Positions 1 through 12,229 are shown, numbered from the stretch's first letter. The stretch: 64,000 bases of DNA from Coriaria nepalensis (GCA_027186245.1 CP114495.1:3859001-3923000), one strand, 5' to 3'. Notes: generated from the letters alone by a model not told the origin. A program made the numbers and translations.

Positions 1-213
1 AAAATGGAAAACAATAATAATAATCTTTTTCATTGAGTGAGAATAAAATATCATAAATCTCATCTAACTAAATATTAATACCAAAGAATCGAACCAATCA
101 TTTTGTAAATTAACGATACATCTTCTTGTACGGATATGCTTTTGACTATATGGCAAATTTAACTCATCTAATTTTAGTTAAATTAGACTCTTTGTGTAAT
201 TTTTTTTAATAAC

Positions 214-386
214 AAGGGAAATAATTTTTAATTGCATATATTAATTTTATATAATAATATTTTATATCAAATTAAATTTATATATATTAAAATATATAGA
301 TTTTAACTATATGTATAAGTTTAATATAATTTAACCGATTTAATATTATATAAAATTAATATATATAATTAATAACTTTTTCCTTT
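214..386. repeat. AT-rich stem-loop (MITE-like)
   Basis: The stretch at about 214-259 reappears as an imperfect reverse complement at about 344-386, giving a roughly 170 bp hairpin with a short loop. Both arms contain the words AAGGRAA and TATTAATTTTATATAAT. This fits a small foldback or MITE, but low complexity makes chance pairing possible. The rest of 1-540 is AT-rich and holds no gene that I can see. Confidence 0.35.
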
Positions 387-539
387 ATAATATAAAATTT
401 ATTTAATTGTATTTAATAAAATATCTTTTAAATTTTGAACCTTTTAACTCATTTACAATTTAATCATTATTTTGAAATGTCTAATATTTTTGAAAAGTCC
501 AACCGCTTTTTTGTGTGCTTTAAGGGAAAAAGAAAAAAA

Positions 540-2170
540 TTCACTAGTCGCGGTGGAAAGATCATTGTTTATGGAAGGATTTGGGTGGTCTAGGCTTCAG
601 GGATTTGAAGCTTTTAACAGAGCTATATTGGCCAAATGATGTTGTGTATTCATACTAATCCCCTATCTCTATTAGCAACGGTGTTTTAACTGGAGATACT
701 TCCCAAACGAAGACTTCCTAAATGCTTGAATTGGGAGTAGGCCTTCGTATGGCGAAGTTTATTTTGGGCAAAAGAGATTATTGTTAGAGAGGCGAGATGG
801 TGTCTGGGATGTGGTGAGGGGTGAAGTTGTATGGTGATAAATGGCTTAAGAAACCTTCTTTTATGTATTTTTCTCCGCAGGTGTTGCCGGAACATACACA
901 TGTGGCAAACTTATGTTTTCCTTCAGGGGATTGGAATGTGCAATTTATTCGGGATTGTTTCTTCTTGGAGGATGCCAAAGCTATTCTTGCTAGGTCGAGT
1001 CCGTGCCCCGGAAGAAGAGATATTTATAGATGGCATTATGAAAAGCATGGAATTTATTCAGTTCGTAGTGGCTACAAGGTTGCTCTTGCAATCAGCGACA
1101 TAGCTTCGAGCTCCAACGAGGAGGGTTGAAAATTGTGGTGGAAGGCATTGTGGAACTGCAAGGTCCCAAACAAAATAAAGATTTTCTTTTGAAGAGCATT
1201 TAAAAGGGAGTGACCAACCAGAGAAAATTTAGCAAAAAGGGGCTTAGAGGTGACAAATAGGTGCAGCTTTGTAGTGAGATAGGGAAATTGATTGACCATA
1301 TATTATGGGTTGTATGAGTATGCATGTCGGGTGTAGGAGACAATTTTGGATGCGGATTTTCTTAAAAGTAAGAATTTAAATACTATAATTTGTGAGTTGG
1401 CTAAATTACGGCTTGAGACGTTGGTGATTTTTATTTGCACTTATTGGAAAATTTTGGGTTCACATAATAACATACTCCATGGTGGGATTCCAATGTGCAA
1501 ATCAAAATTGATTGAAGATGTTTTCATGTATTTAGAGGACCTTAAAGCGGTTAGGAGTCGGATGGTTTCACATGCAGGAAGGAGAAAAGGCTCAGAGGTT
1601 AGTAGATGGTCGGTGCCACCACCGGGCTGCTATAAATAATTGCGATGCTTCTTTGATAAACAAAAGTCGCAAGGCATGGGTTGGAGTTGTGGTCTGTAAC
1701 CCTGATGGTGAAGTAATTGCTACTTTGTATGGTCCTGTTGGATGGGGGCTTTCGGTTGAAGAGCTAGAAGCGGCAGTGTATTTGTAAGGTGTAAAGTTGG
1801 CATCTGAGATAGGTATTTCTGGTGTTGGTGGAGATGGATGCGGTGGGGGTGGTTAATTTACTCACAGGTAAGCATGCTCCACGATCTTGTCTCAGCTCAT
1901 AATAGAAGATATTTTGCAGATTAAAGAAATTATTGATATCAAGGAGTTCACTTATATCCCTCAGAATGCGAACTCCACTGCTCACAAATTAGCTAGATTA
2001 TCTCGTGGTGTTGAAGTTACTGTTATTGGTTTAAAAAAAAAGTTCCTCTATCTATCCATCTATACAACCTTTTGTAATGGAGGATTTAGATTTCTAGGCT
2101 TTCGTTTTATAAGAAGTATCATTTCAAAAACAAAAACAAAACAAAACAAAACAAAATCCACTCTAAAATT
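540..2170 (+). pseudogene. LINE retrotransposon remnant (RT C-terminus, zf-RVT, RNase H)
   Basis: Conceptual translation over several frames shows the order seen at the 3' end of plant L1-type LINEs. First come words such as NRAILAKW and YFPNEDFL, then RPSYGAKF and GDKWLKKPS. At about 1020-1200 follow YRWHYEKHGIYSVRSGYK and WWKALWNCKVPNKIKIFF, which is the zinc-binding region after the reverse transcriptase. At about 1620-2030 a decayed RNase H domain appears (INNCDAS, GVVVCNPDGEV, VEELEAA, then FTYIPQNANSTAHKLARLS). Many stops and frameshifts show it is dead. The end near 2130-2160 is a CAAAA-type A-rich run, as expected for a LINE tail. The upstream part of the element is missing, so this is a 5'-truncated copy. 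No target-site duplication was resolved. Confidence 0.85.
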
Positions 2171-2340
2171 TTCTACAAAATAAATGCATATGGAGTCATG
2201 ATTTGAGTAAAATACTAAAATATCTCAACTAGTTACTAACCCTAGACGACAATATCTGAAAAGTTGGGGGTTAACATGGTTTCTAAATTTGCCCGTTGTT
2301 CAAGATAGAGACGGGTCTCATTTTGTGGTGGAAAGATTGC

Positions 2341-2540
2341 TAAGGAGAAAGTGTATAATAAAGAGCATCAAACCACATACTTATTTTAGAAAGTACATTC
2401 CCACAATTCTAAGGCAAGATTGTATTCAAGATCATTTGGTAAGGAGAAAGTGTGTATAATAAAGAACATCAAACCACATGCTACTTTTAGAGAGTACATG
2501 CCCACTATTCTAAGGCAAGATTGAATTCAAGATCATATGG
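2341..2540. repeat. Tandem duplication of a ~100 bp unit
   Basis: Copy 1 (2341-2439) and copy 2 (2440-2540) are adjacent and about 90 percent alike by eye, both starting TAAGGAGAAAGTGT and ending near AAGATCATWTGG. They lie just beyond the stop codon of the minus-strand SFR2-like gene, so they may fall in its 3' UTR or 3' flank. Confidence 0.85.
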
Positions 2541-2627
2541 TTACATAGTTTCTTCCCTATTGTACATAATGCAAAATGACTAACATCCCTTGTTTTTCGT
2601 GTAACTGCAAGGCGTTTGTAAAAGGAA

Positions 2628-5600
2628 TCAGACATTATATGCAAGAGGTTGAAGAAGCAAATCGGCTTCATCATCCTCATAAAGTTTCTTCTTCCTTCTC
2701 ATAGGAAGAGGTCGGAGAAGGAATTTTGACAGGCGGCTCAATGGATCCTGCAACCCTTCCATCTCATAGTGACCAAAACGCCAATCCCGTCCAACATAGG
2801 GCCGCTGAATAGGTTCATCTAGTCCTCCTATTCCCATATAGAAGAAACACACAAATTATAACAAAGCTTTATTATCCAATTGAAAGTGCCGACATTGAAA
2901 GATATATACTTACATACTATCAGGACCAAACTGTTCAAAAATTAAAGTATGATAATAGTAATGGTGTTGGATCACAGGTTGATCTATCTTGATTACGGGA
3001 TTGCTTTTATTTAACCCTAAAGTTACAATTTCAAACTCTGAGAGTCTGGTACCGACGATAGTAGTCAAAACAGACTCAACAGAGGAAGATAAACTTTCAA
3101 GACAGAACAATTTTGCAACAAGTTTACAGAAGGCACAATGGTATAGTGGGCATTGAAATATATGAATTGGGAAGGAAACTAAATAGACTGCAAATTAAAA
3201 ATCAGAAGCCATGAGGGCCAATAACTCACCTGAATACATGAAACCATGTTTATCAACAGCCCTATAGAAAGGCCGCGTCTTTTTCTCTTTAACTGCTCTA
3301 CGGAGATCATTCCAGGCCCTCAAACGGTCTTCACGAGTAATTTTTCCCATCATCACTATCTAAAATCAAACAATCCATCGAATGAGTAAAATAGTATTGA
3401 AAAGCATTACAAAGACAGTAAGAGCAGTCGAACTTGGAAATTCCCAACTTTTGAAAACAGATGGTAAGAAGGGCGTGGAATCCGGGTAAGATTATTGGTC
3501 CGATCAACAGCTACAAGTCCAAACTTGGGACCATATCCATCAGCCCACTCCCAGTTATCAGAAATAGTCCAAAATAAATAACCAAGCACCTTGACACCCT
3601 ATATAATCAACAAAAGGCAAGGCAGGCCTAAGACCTAATTAGACATAATAAGAACAAAACACAGCTATTTCAATTACAACTTGAAAAGCTCAATTTCAGA
3701 GTCAAAACCGTGATCATCGCAGCATATGTAGCAAGCAAATGTTCTAACAGATAAGGTCGGCGGATCAAATCAGTTTCATCAGACACCCCGTTTTCGGTAA
3801 TAATGAAAGGTAGATTCAGATGCTTGTATCTTTCATGGAATTGAAGTAGCATTCGGTACAATCCATCCGGATATACCCCACGGCCTGATTCACTGTACTC
3901 ATCAGAATCTACTAGTTTCAATCCAGTGCCAGCTACCACTTCCTATCATGGAAGATCAAACTCATCATTATGCTAATAAATTTTTACTAGAGTTATTCTT
4001 TGAGAGTACTTGGTTAGAGAAGTAGTAAAACCTGTCCGTAGTAGTTAATGCCTATATAATCCAGCTTGTCGGATATGCTATCCACATAAGGAAAGAGCGT
4101 CAAGGAATTAGCCAGAGTAACAGCAGGAACATCAAATAGACCATAAGGTCGCATAAACGAGACATGGTGAGCAACTCCAACACAGGCATTAGACTGGGTA
4201 CTGCCACAAGTTAGAAGAATTTTGATAATGAGTATGGAAAGCAATATATTTGGAAAAATTCCAGAAATACTTGGGATCATCAAGTGAAAAGGGAGACCAT
4301 GAATGTCAGAAGATAAAGTTGTAAAAAAGAAAAAGGAGATGAACCTTTTCTCATGGATATATTCATAGGCCTTTGAGTGTGCAATGGCAATCCAATTCAT
4401 TGCCTCTTGATAGACACCAGTTGGCAGGGCCGAAGTAGCAACTTCAAGCATATCAGGATGACCACCAGGCCAAGCACCCGCACAATAAGTAAGCATACAA
4501 AAGACATGGGGCTCATTAAATGTAACCCAATAGTCTACCATATCCGATACACTATCAACAACAAGCCTGTATATAATGTGGGAAAAATCAGGAAGGAAGT
4601 CTGGACATGCAAAATTTGATGAAGCCAAAAGAATACTAACTTGGTAAATTGTAAAAAATAATCAACAGTTTTTTCCAGTTTCCACCCTCCATACTCCCCA
4701 GCCCATGGGGGCAAAGAGTGATGGAACAAAGTCAGCATCACCTTCATACCATCTGACCGTACCTTATTGATAATCCACTTATAGCGCTCTAATGCTGCAT
4801 AATTAACCTGGGGAATATTGAATAACACCAGAAAGCTCAAGTTAGCTAACCTTACCTCATACATGTTTCTTCTAAGGAATCTCTCTTCTTCTTTTTTTTC
4901 TCTTTTTTTTCCCCCCTTCTTAAGAGCAACTTGAATAAAGTCTTCAATAAAAAATAAACAATTCATTTCAGAAGCTCTAGATGTATATTTGATTAAGCGA
5001 CAATAATAGACTCACAGCATTTTTTAGTCCATTTACTGGCTCCTTTGGCATAATCCGAGACCAATCTATTCCCATTCGAAAGACGCTTACTCCAGTATTT
5101 TTGGCCAGTTTCAGTTCTGGATCAGGATCGGACCAAAACCTTAACCTCTCCTCTCTGAAATAGATTCAAGTAACTCATTCATCCTTGGCGAAACTCTAAG
5201 TAATTCAACTTCGTACATATTTTTACTATCTGTTTACACCAAATAAGTCACTTACGGATGTGGAACATTGTGCCATGCAGCTACGTTATGATGGCATTCT
5301 TCATTTGGTACAGCTTCTTTTTCCTCTTCTCCTTCTTCTAGGTACTTCTTGAACCCTCTAACTGCAGCTTCCATAGATATCTTAAGAGCCTTCTTTTTCT
5401 TACTTATTTGACTTTCCAACTTTTCAGATGATGAAGCTGCTGGCTGTGATCCACCATCACCAGCAGCAGAACCCATCAAAGCATCAGCTGGCTTATGATC
5501 TTGCTCAAGTTCCAGGTTGTCGGGCGGATTTTCTTCTGCAAACTCCAGCCAAGCATCATGTAGCTGGTCTTCAACATGGGCAGGGGCGGTCGCCAGCCCG

Positions 5601-6365
5601 AAGAAAAATTCACTCTCACCCTCTGCAGCAAATCACAGAGCAAAGCACTTCTATTTCAAACCCACGAATGAATTTTTCAACCTCTAAGTTACTTTCTCGA
5701 TCTACGTACCGCCAACAGCCTACCGTGTTATATATTTCATATGGCAGCATAAAAAGGAATAGTTTATTCTAACTAAAACAGGAAAGTAGTAAGTGAATTC
5801 CACGAATTTGGTTCTTTCACTCTAATTTGAAGCAAATCACACATAATTAGAATACTCAGATAGACTTGAAGTCCATAAGCAGAAGTTTAGATATAGATCA
5901 TATGGCTTTTTTTCTGCTACAGCAAGAATTGAGAGCACGAATGAAAGAACTATCTCAACCAGTAACTAGAAGCAGTTTCAAAAAATTTGTGGGAAAAAAT
6001 AAAATGGTGACTGATGCCCGACTACTTCCACACCTTCTATTCTGATCATCATTTCAGAAATTTTAAAGAGCTACAGACTTCATGCCGCACAAAAGCTCCC
6101 GTATATTGCAGTGCATGAATGCTCGAAAACTAAAACCTAGTTGATTAGGTCTAGCTATGAGAATTTGGAGCCAACAGAAAAATGATGAAGTACCTTCAAC
6201 ATAGAAATCAGCCAGAATTTCAGACGACTCGTCGATAGGTGACCGGAACGGGCGGAGATTCTTCTTCCGGAAGCGATAGTACGAGAAGACGTTAGCCGCA
6301 ACGGTGATGGTGACCAGAGCTCCGGCTACCTTCGTCGCCGATAGGAATAGAGCAACGAGCGTCAT
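2628..6365 (-). CDS. SFR2: SFR2-like galactolipid galactosyltransferase, 10 exons
   Basis: Complete gene for a glycoside-hydrolase-family-1-like protein matching SENSITIVE TO FREEZING 2. That enzyme (GGGT) moves galactose between monogalactosyldiacylglycerols, making oligogalactolipids and diacylglycerol at the chloroplast outer envelope during freezing or dehydration. Exons, all joined at GT-AG sites: 6194-6365, 5256-5622, 5016-5154, 4641-4807, 4345-4566, 4032-4200, 3709-3942, 3449-3598, 3230-3359, 2628-2827. The sum is 1950 nt (649 aa), slightly longer than the Arabidopsis protein. A hydrophobic N-terminal segment (about residues 3-28) fits the membrane anchor. FRSPIDES and FFFGLATAPAH follow, then a charged lysine/glutamate-rich insert (about 90-170). 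The acid/base Glu lies in TFNEPH (about E300) and the nucleophile in ITENGV (about E462). SDNWEWADGYGPKFGL and RPYVGRDWRFGHYEMEGLQD near the C-terminus are SFR2 hallmarks. No break seen. The first Met is chosen because it directly precedes the anchor. An ordinary beta-glucosidase is unlikely given the anchor and C-terminal tail. Confidence 0.96.
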
Positions 6366-8004
6366 CGCTCTCTTCCAGTGTCAAGTAGCTTTTCCATGCT
6401 TCTTCAAGCGCGAAAGGGATTAAATATTCTCTTTGCTAGCGCATCTTGTTCGTTCGGGGCAGAGAGGCTATCCACGTGTCGCTGTTTTATTAACTCCTTC
6501 CCCCTCGTCGTGGAAATGGATTCAATCTGTTGTCGGCCACGGCCCACGCTGTTGTTGATTGGGCCTACAACCCACCTGTTACTTTGGGCTTGGATGAAAG
6601 TGGACAAGAGATTGTGGTTTTGGTTTGGGAATTTGAGACTAGGAGGTGAGAAAATTGTTGATGCTGATGGTATTTCATTCACTGTGAAAGAGTATGGCGG
6701 GGTCCGTCATCCATGTGTGTGGGATACGTCATACTCTCAAGGATGCAACTTCTTTTCAAATTCACTTTTAACGAACTTCTCATTTATTTGAAAGAAGTTG
6801 GACTCGATAAACTACACCACTGAAGTATGAAATGCCTTCTACCATTACAACTCATTTTTTAGCAACTAGGGTTCAGCTCGAGCAACTCGCAAGAAACTCG
6901 ATTCAACTACACATCCATTCTCGAGAATATACGTCTTACATCAATGAAAAGAATCTACTACATGTCATTGTTTCAATCGACGTGAGAAAAGATGATGAGT
7001 TTCATTTCAACTTGCACACTTCACTTACTTGTAAAGACGTAAGAATTACATTTTCAAGACTCTTTGTATACATTAAATTATCTAAGAAACAGTCACAATT
7101 CATATGTATGTATTATATTTTATTTATATATTAGATTTCCACATCTAATTACAAAAAAAAAAAAAAAAAAAAAAAAATTAATGAAAACAAAGAACGCAGA
7201 CCAAGAAATTGGGGGAGATGAGCGTTGGCCCACGACAATTTGACCATGTTTTTTGGAAGACTGTGATGCCCAGATTTCCAAACTCTTAAAAAATAAAAGT
7301 AAATAATAATAAAAAAGAGGTATATAATATATAATATAGAGACAGCCTCATAAAACAAAAAAAAAAAAACAAACAAACAAATACAAACACAAACAATCAA
7401 AAATATTTTTCTGGTAACTCGTAAGTCTGTTTGCTGTTTCCTAGGTAGTACCATGTTTCACCATTGGCTATATATATGCTTAACTCCCGGCCTGCTAGAT
7501 TATTAATTATTCTCTTATTTATTATTATATAGTAATTGATGCATATTTGACTGGTTTAATTATATAACAAACATGAAACATATATTAATGCTTCCTTTCT
7601 TCATCGATTTATGTTAATTTGGTTAATTTATTTTTTAAAATTTATTTTCTTCCTATTTATAAAAATTAAAATTAAAATTAAAATTATTCACCTCAAAAAT
7701 AATTATAACAAACTTGATTATGTTAAAACTTCATGATTCATTATAAAATAATTTAAAATTTTAAAAATTTACTCTTAAATAAAATATTTTATTTTCTACC
7801 CCAAAAATTCTATTTTTTTTTAACCAACTTCATTATGTTAAATCAATTGTTAGTTAACAGATTCATTAAGCAAACTATAAAGTAAGGAGATGACAGTTAA
7901 AAAAAAAAGGGTTAAATAAAGAAAACGAAAACAATAATTTAACTAAAAGTTTAATATAAAATGATATAAACATTTTCAATTTTTTTTTTTTTTTTTTGGA
8001 TCAA
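6366..8004. other. Upstream region of the SFR2-like gene; no gene seen
   Basis: The first 400 bases are GC-richer and must hold the minus-strand SFR2 promoter and 5' UTR. No clear TATA box was picked out. Further on there is a run of about 30 A at 7154-7187 and low-complexity AT sequence. Open frames here (such as 6378-6791 on the plus strand) have no recognisable domain and are treated as chance. Confidence 0.6.
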
Positions 8005-8039
8005 TTATAGAAATTCAGAACCACGAGCAGGAGAGTGTA

Positions 8040-8375
8040 AAATTTGGGAGCCACACAGCCCAAAATTCAAAATCAACGGACCAAAACCAGCCACGTGGAG
8101 AGCTAAAGAGCCATTTACTATAACAGGGAACAACAGCCGGGCAGTAACTAAATAGTGACCAAAATAGTTTTGGGCAAGTACGATTCGGATTATATGTTGG
8201 CCATCTTCTACACATCGGGCACCACGGTCAGCCACCCCCTCAACACGTCAGTGTCTAATCCAATGACGTCACTCAGCCCTTTTACATTCCTTTTGGGCTT
8301 TGGACTTGTCGCTATCAGGTTCATCATCGCAGCCCACTCTTCTTGTCCCAAAACCCTGCCCTTCCTTTCTCTTCC
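8040..8375 (+). promoter_or_regulatory. Promoter-like stretch with bZIP/G-box sites
   Basis: A GC-richer stretch with a palindromic G-box CCACGTGG at 8091-8098 and a perfect TGACGTCA (bZIP/TGA-type site) at 8264-8271, plus an ACGT core in between. It is interrupted at 8376 by a Mutator-like element, on whose far side (9667-9674) lies ATATAAAG. If the element is removed, TGACGTCA sits about 110 bp before this TATA box, a normal promoter spacing. The role is inferred from motifs only. Confidence 0.45.
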
Positions 8376-9657
8376 GAGGTCGGATAGCATGCCTACGTTG
8401 TTGGTGCCTGCGCGTGCCGTGCCTGAGTGGAAATCTCCACCGTCTGTTCAGATCAAACGGTTACAAAATGAGCCACTTTAGATCGCCTTATGCCGGCACG
8501 GTATTATACGAAAGGGCTATGCGGCTCCGTATTGAGCCGTATAACATATATAATCCGCCTTCTTCTCTTCTTTGTTCTTTAATCCTTTAATCCGCGACTT
8601 CCATTTCCCTTTCTTCTTTCTCCATTGAAGAACAAGTACAATCTCCGACCTCCATCTCCATCACGGCGAGCAGATTTCCATTTCTACTGACTTTTTTGTT
8701 CATTTCAATTTTTGTTTAACCTCTAATTAATGTTGATTGGCCTCTTTTTCGCAATTCAATTTTTTGCTGATGGGTTTCTGGGCTTTTGGTTTTTACGAGT
8801 CTTGAGTCGTTGGGTTGAGTTTGTTTTGTGTTTTGGTTTTTGTTTGATTTTATTATTTATAGAGATTCAGTGATCTCGACGATTGTAAATTTTTAACTCA
8901 AGTGGCTTTGTGTTTCTACTTTTATAATGAGTATAGAAATAAACATAAAATTTGAAATCTATATGTTTTATATATTTAATATGAAACTTTTTCATCATAT
9001 GCTCTTAACGTACCTCGTGTACGTAGGATTTTTCTGATTTTTTTTTTTTTTCCGTGAACGACATGTCGGCAGTCTGTATGAAAAAATCTTAGATTTTTAA
9101 CGTACTTCGAAGAATTCTGAAAAATCTCACATGTCGACGGTGAAACAAAATCAAAGATTTCTGAAACAATCCCTATAACTGAGTGAAAAAAAAATACAAT
9201 CACAAACGCAGAATCTCATATGTCTACCAATTTAATCAGATTTCTTCTCATTTACAGATCAATTACCCTATAAATGCAAAATCTCCATTTACAGTCTCAG
9301 ATTTCTTCTCCTTCACAATATTTCTTCTGAAGATGGAGGTCGCTAAATGGAAATAGAAGAAAGTGAAGATGAAGGTCGCAGATCGTACCTGTTTTTCGAT
9401 GGAGAAAGAAGAAAGAAGAAAGGGAGATGAAGGTCGCAGATTAAATGATTAAAGAAAAAAGAAGAAAGCGTCCCGTGTAAATGAGAGAGAGGATTGTACA
9501 TGTTATACGGCTCAATATGGAGCCGTATAGCCCTTTTGTATAGTACCGTGCCAGTATAAGTGCATTATGACGTGGTTCCTTTCGTAACCGCTGGATCTAA
9601 ACGGACGGTAGAGATTTCCACGTAGGCACCAACAACGCAGGCATGTTATCCGACCTC
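8376..9657. mobile_element. Mutator-like (MULE) non-autonomous element with ~310 bp TIRs
   Basis: The left arm (8376 to about 8690) returns as a reverse complement at about 9340-9657. Shared landmarks include GAGGTCGGATA at the tip, CGTTGTTGGTGCC, GGCACGGTA, GCGGCTCCATATTGAGCC (with small changes) and GCCGTATAACAT. The element is 1282 bp and begins and ends GAGGTCGG...CCGACCTC. It is flanked by 9 bp that agree at 7 positions: TTCTCTTCC (8367-8375) and CCCTCTTCC (9658-9666). Long TIRs plus a 9 bp target duplication are typical of Mutator-like elements. The middle (about 8700-9330) has no recognisable transposase, so it is non-autonomous. Small indels between the arms show it is not recent. Confidence 0.8.
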
Positions 9658-9666
9658 CCCTCTTCC

Positions 9667-9674
9667 ATATAAAG
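9667..9674 (+). promoter_or_regulatory. TATA box candidate
   Basis: ATATAAAG lies immediately after the right flanking duplication of the Mutator-like element. A leader-like stretch follows, with a 92 bp GT-AG intron candidate (9755-9846) before the ATG at 9885. Confidence 0.45.
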
Positions 9675-9884
9675 TAAACCTCGCACCACTCACCATTTCC
9701 GCACACGAAGAGAAACACAAACACGGCTTTTCTCACATATTTCTCGGTGAAAAGGTACCCACTTTGACTTTTTGAGCTTAACATTTTCTTCATATGTAAC
9801 TATATATATAGTACTAAATCGATATGTATATTAGTGTTAATTGCAGCTGGCCAGCTACTAGCTTGACTGATCCAATTGTAATGC

Positions 9885-10034
9885 ATGGATCAAGAAAAGC
9901 CGCCGCTACGAGAAATGGAAACCGGGCCGACCCGAAAGAAGGTCTTGACTTACAGGCCGGATGATCGAGGTGATGAAACCGTTACCGGTGGGTCAAAATT
10001 GTCACATCATGATATGATATTGACAAGCACATGA
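9885..10034 (+). CDS. Possible first exon of an unknown, perhaps truncated gene
   Basis: The frame from ATG 9885 is GC-richer than its surroundings and encodes a charged peptide starting MDQEKPPLREMETGP and continuing KKVLTYRPDDRGDE, before a possible splice donor (ACCG|GTGGGT) near 9986 or a stop at 10032-10034. An upstream TATA box and a candidate leader intron support transcription. An overlapping ATG at 9881 opens a different 27-codon frame. I do not recognise the family and find no downstream exon, so this could be the 5' end of a broken gene. Confidence 0.3.
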   Translation: MDQEKPPLREMETGPTRKKVLTYRPDDRGDETVTGGSKLSHHDMILTST

Positions 10035-10127
10035 TGTGTATATGGGTGCTATCCTACTTGAGCTTTTTTTTTTTTTTTTTTCTTTTAAATAATTTGAATC
10101 CTCAAAGAGATCCAACTTTCTATCTAT

Positions 10128-10496
10128 CTACTTTTTACGTTTTTGTGTTTTGATCATCAATCTTCTTCTTGACCTTGTAAGACCTTCTCTTGTCCTTGTA
10201 AGACCCGAAACACTGTCTGTTACTTCCGTTCGCTGTTTAGTTTCAAACTCTATGTTATAGTCTCGTAATATGGAGTTCAGCCGGTATCTTGGCCCCTTCT
10301 CTACCAACCCATCTTCTCCTTCCTTGTCTATCCCTCCTGAGCTAGCTATTTGAACGATCCGATCACCACCATTAACCCTCTGCATCGAAGAGTTTCCACG
10401 AGTTTCCGAATTACTCATCAGAATTGCTCCAGAATTAGTTACACTAGTTATATCACATTGATATAGATAGATAATAATTGATGTGACACTAATCAA
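10128..10496 (-). other. Open frame of unknown nature
   Basis: A 122-codon open frame on the minus strand, hydrophilic after its first 25 residues, with a basic C-terminus (LTRSRRRLMIKTQKRKK). Composition is somewhat less AT-rich than the flanks. No domain recognised; it may be a transposon fragment or chance. Confidence 0.2.
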
Positions 10497-11212
10497 TCAT
10501 ATATGTTGTAATAGAGTTATATTTATTTCCATATATGAATTATAAATCAGGGTTTTTTTTTTATTATTATTGGTAAAAGCAGTCAGAATATTAATAATGC
10601 ACCCCATCTTGTTTGATTCAGTAAAAGAGTGAAAATCAAATTTAAATAAAATAAATAAAAAATAATAATAATCTTACTGTTTCTTATTCTGTTAAGGCAA
10701 TGAAATTTCATTTGTAATGTTGTGTAAAGAAATATACTATTGCAGGTACAGTTTCGTTCTTTTATATGTTGTTATCTGATGAAAAAAAAGAAAAGGAAAA
10801 TATGAAACCCTCGTGGCTTCTCTCTGATGTTATATATATATATATTACTATATGAATATGTAAGAACTGTATTATTGGAAGACTTTTCTATCCTTTCCCT
10901 TTTTGAAGAAAACTTTTATGTAGCTCCGAAAACGTTGGTCATAGAGAATTTAGCAGAGAAAGCTGATAGCTACCACTCACCGACCATATATGTATATATA
11001 CTTTTCATCTTATCTTTTTTTCTTCCTTCTGGTGGGTCTTCTAGGTCAAAACCTTGAAGAGAGAGAGAGAAATAGAACCCAAACCCAAAAAAGAAGAACA
11101 TATTTGAGTGAGTTTGGTCGTTTTTCCGGGTGCTATATGAAGAAGGGATTGCAACCGAAGTTAGATAGGAGGTTTTGGCCTCAATCTAGGGACTACTATT
11201 CATATTATTGTT

Positions 11213-11345
11213 GAGCTTCAAATTATCCAATTCGGCTTAAAATTTACTTAAGATCATGGGTTGGGATTTATTGAACTTGAAGTAGATTCTAAATCAATGA
11301 TCCAAATAATAGATAAAGATATGAAATTGTTTGGATCGAGTAAAA
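11213..11345 (+). pseudogene. RNase H remnant of a LINE
   Basis: Reading from 11213 gives ELQIIQFGLKFT, a stop, then DHGLGFIELEVDSKSMIQII. This matches the RNase H pattern of plant LINEs (E-x-x-A-x-x-x-G-L..., then I-E-x-E-x-D-S). Only this fragment survives. The stretch before it (10500-11210) is AT-rich with a short TA run near 10831 and holds no recognisable gene. Confidence 0.6.
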
Positions 11346-12229
11346 ATTTTCACATCGATCAAAAGTGAAAAGTTAATAATATGTTTTTATTTTATATTTT
11401 TATTACATAATTAGCATATAAAATCTTTTTCATGCATCATAATCTACTACTTATATTATTTATGAAGAAGTATAAAATTAAATTACTTAATATTTTCATA
11501 TTCAGATATTGCAAATATATAAATATATATATATATATATAGTGATAATAAATTAAAGGCTCAGAATTTTACTGTAACTGAAAGATTACCAAAAAGAGAG
11601 TCAGAGCAGCAGCAGAGCATATATATAGCCCATAGTGGGGGTGACTTCTTTTAGTTTCTAAACACAAAATGATGATGTCCACAAGTGGGCATAGAGAAAA
11701 AAGCTTAACTTCTCTTTTTACCCTTTTGTCTCTTTCTTAAGGTTAATTTTTTTAACCTCTTTTTCTCTTACAGTGTATCAATCAATGCATATTGCATTGC
11801 AGTCAACCAGGTTAATTCAGCAGATGGAACATGACAACATAAAAGTTTAGGTTCAATTAAGGAGGCCTCAACAAAGACAACAACTTGCAAGAATAGTTGT
11901 CATACTTGTTTCTAACCCTTTGATTAAAGGATCCATCTCGAGAAATATGCCTTCTTCATTAAACACATTTGGATTGGAATTCATGATCATGGTAAGTAAA
12001 GGAAAGAAATCAATCCAGAAGGGAAATAGATATATAGTTAGAACCACGAAGCAACCATAGCTCAATCTTTACTCTTTTCACATTTTACGATCTCTGTTAC
12101 TACTAATGGGTCCCCTTTCTTTTTTTTATTTTTTATTTTATTTTTATTTTTATTTTTATTTCCGGGTAATCATCTAGCAACTCATCTCATATTTATGGAG
12201 AATATAATACCAACTTACTGAATGTTTCA
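11346..12229. other. Intergenic sequence; nothing recognised
   Basis: AT-rich, with a TA microsatellite at about 11522-11540. Short frames in it have no known motifs. Confidence 0.6.

Noticed and set aside
2910..3110. A 66-codon minus-strand frame
   Set aside because: It lies in the last SFR2 intron (2828-3229), which has good splice sites, and shows no domain.
4014..4628. A single long minus-strand reading frame as a separate gene
   Set aside because: It reads through SFR2 exons 5 and 6 and the intron between them; the spliced model removes 4201-4344.
7149..7454. A minus-strand frame with a very hydrophobic product
   Set aside because: It comes from poly-A/T runs (phenylalanine and isoleucine stretches).
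8005..8590. Overlapping frames on both strands as genes
   Set aside because: They span the promoter-like region and the left arm of the Mutator-like element; none has a recognisable domain.
9512..9793. A 93-codon minus-strand frame
   Set aside because: It crosses the right arm of the Mutator-like element and its flank; it is a chance frame.
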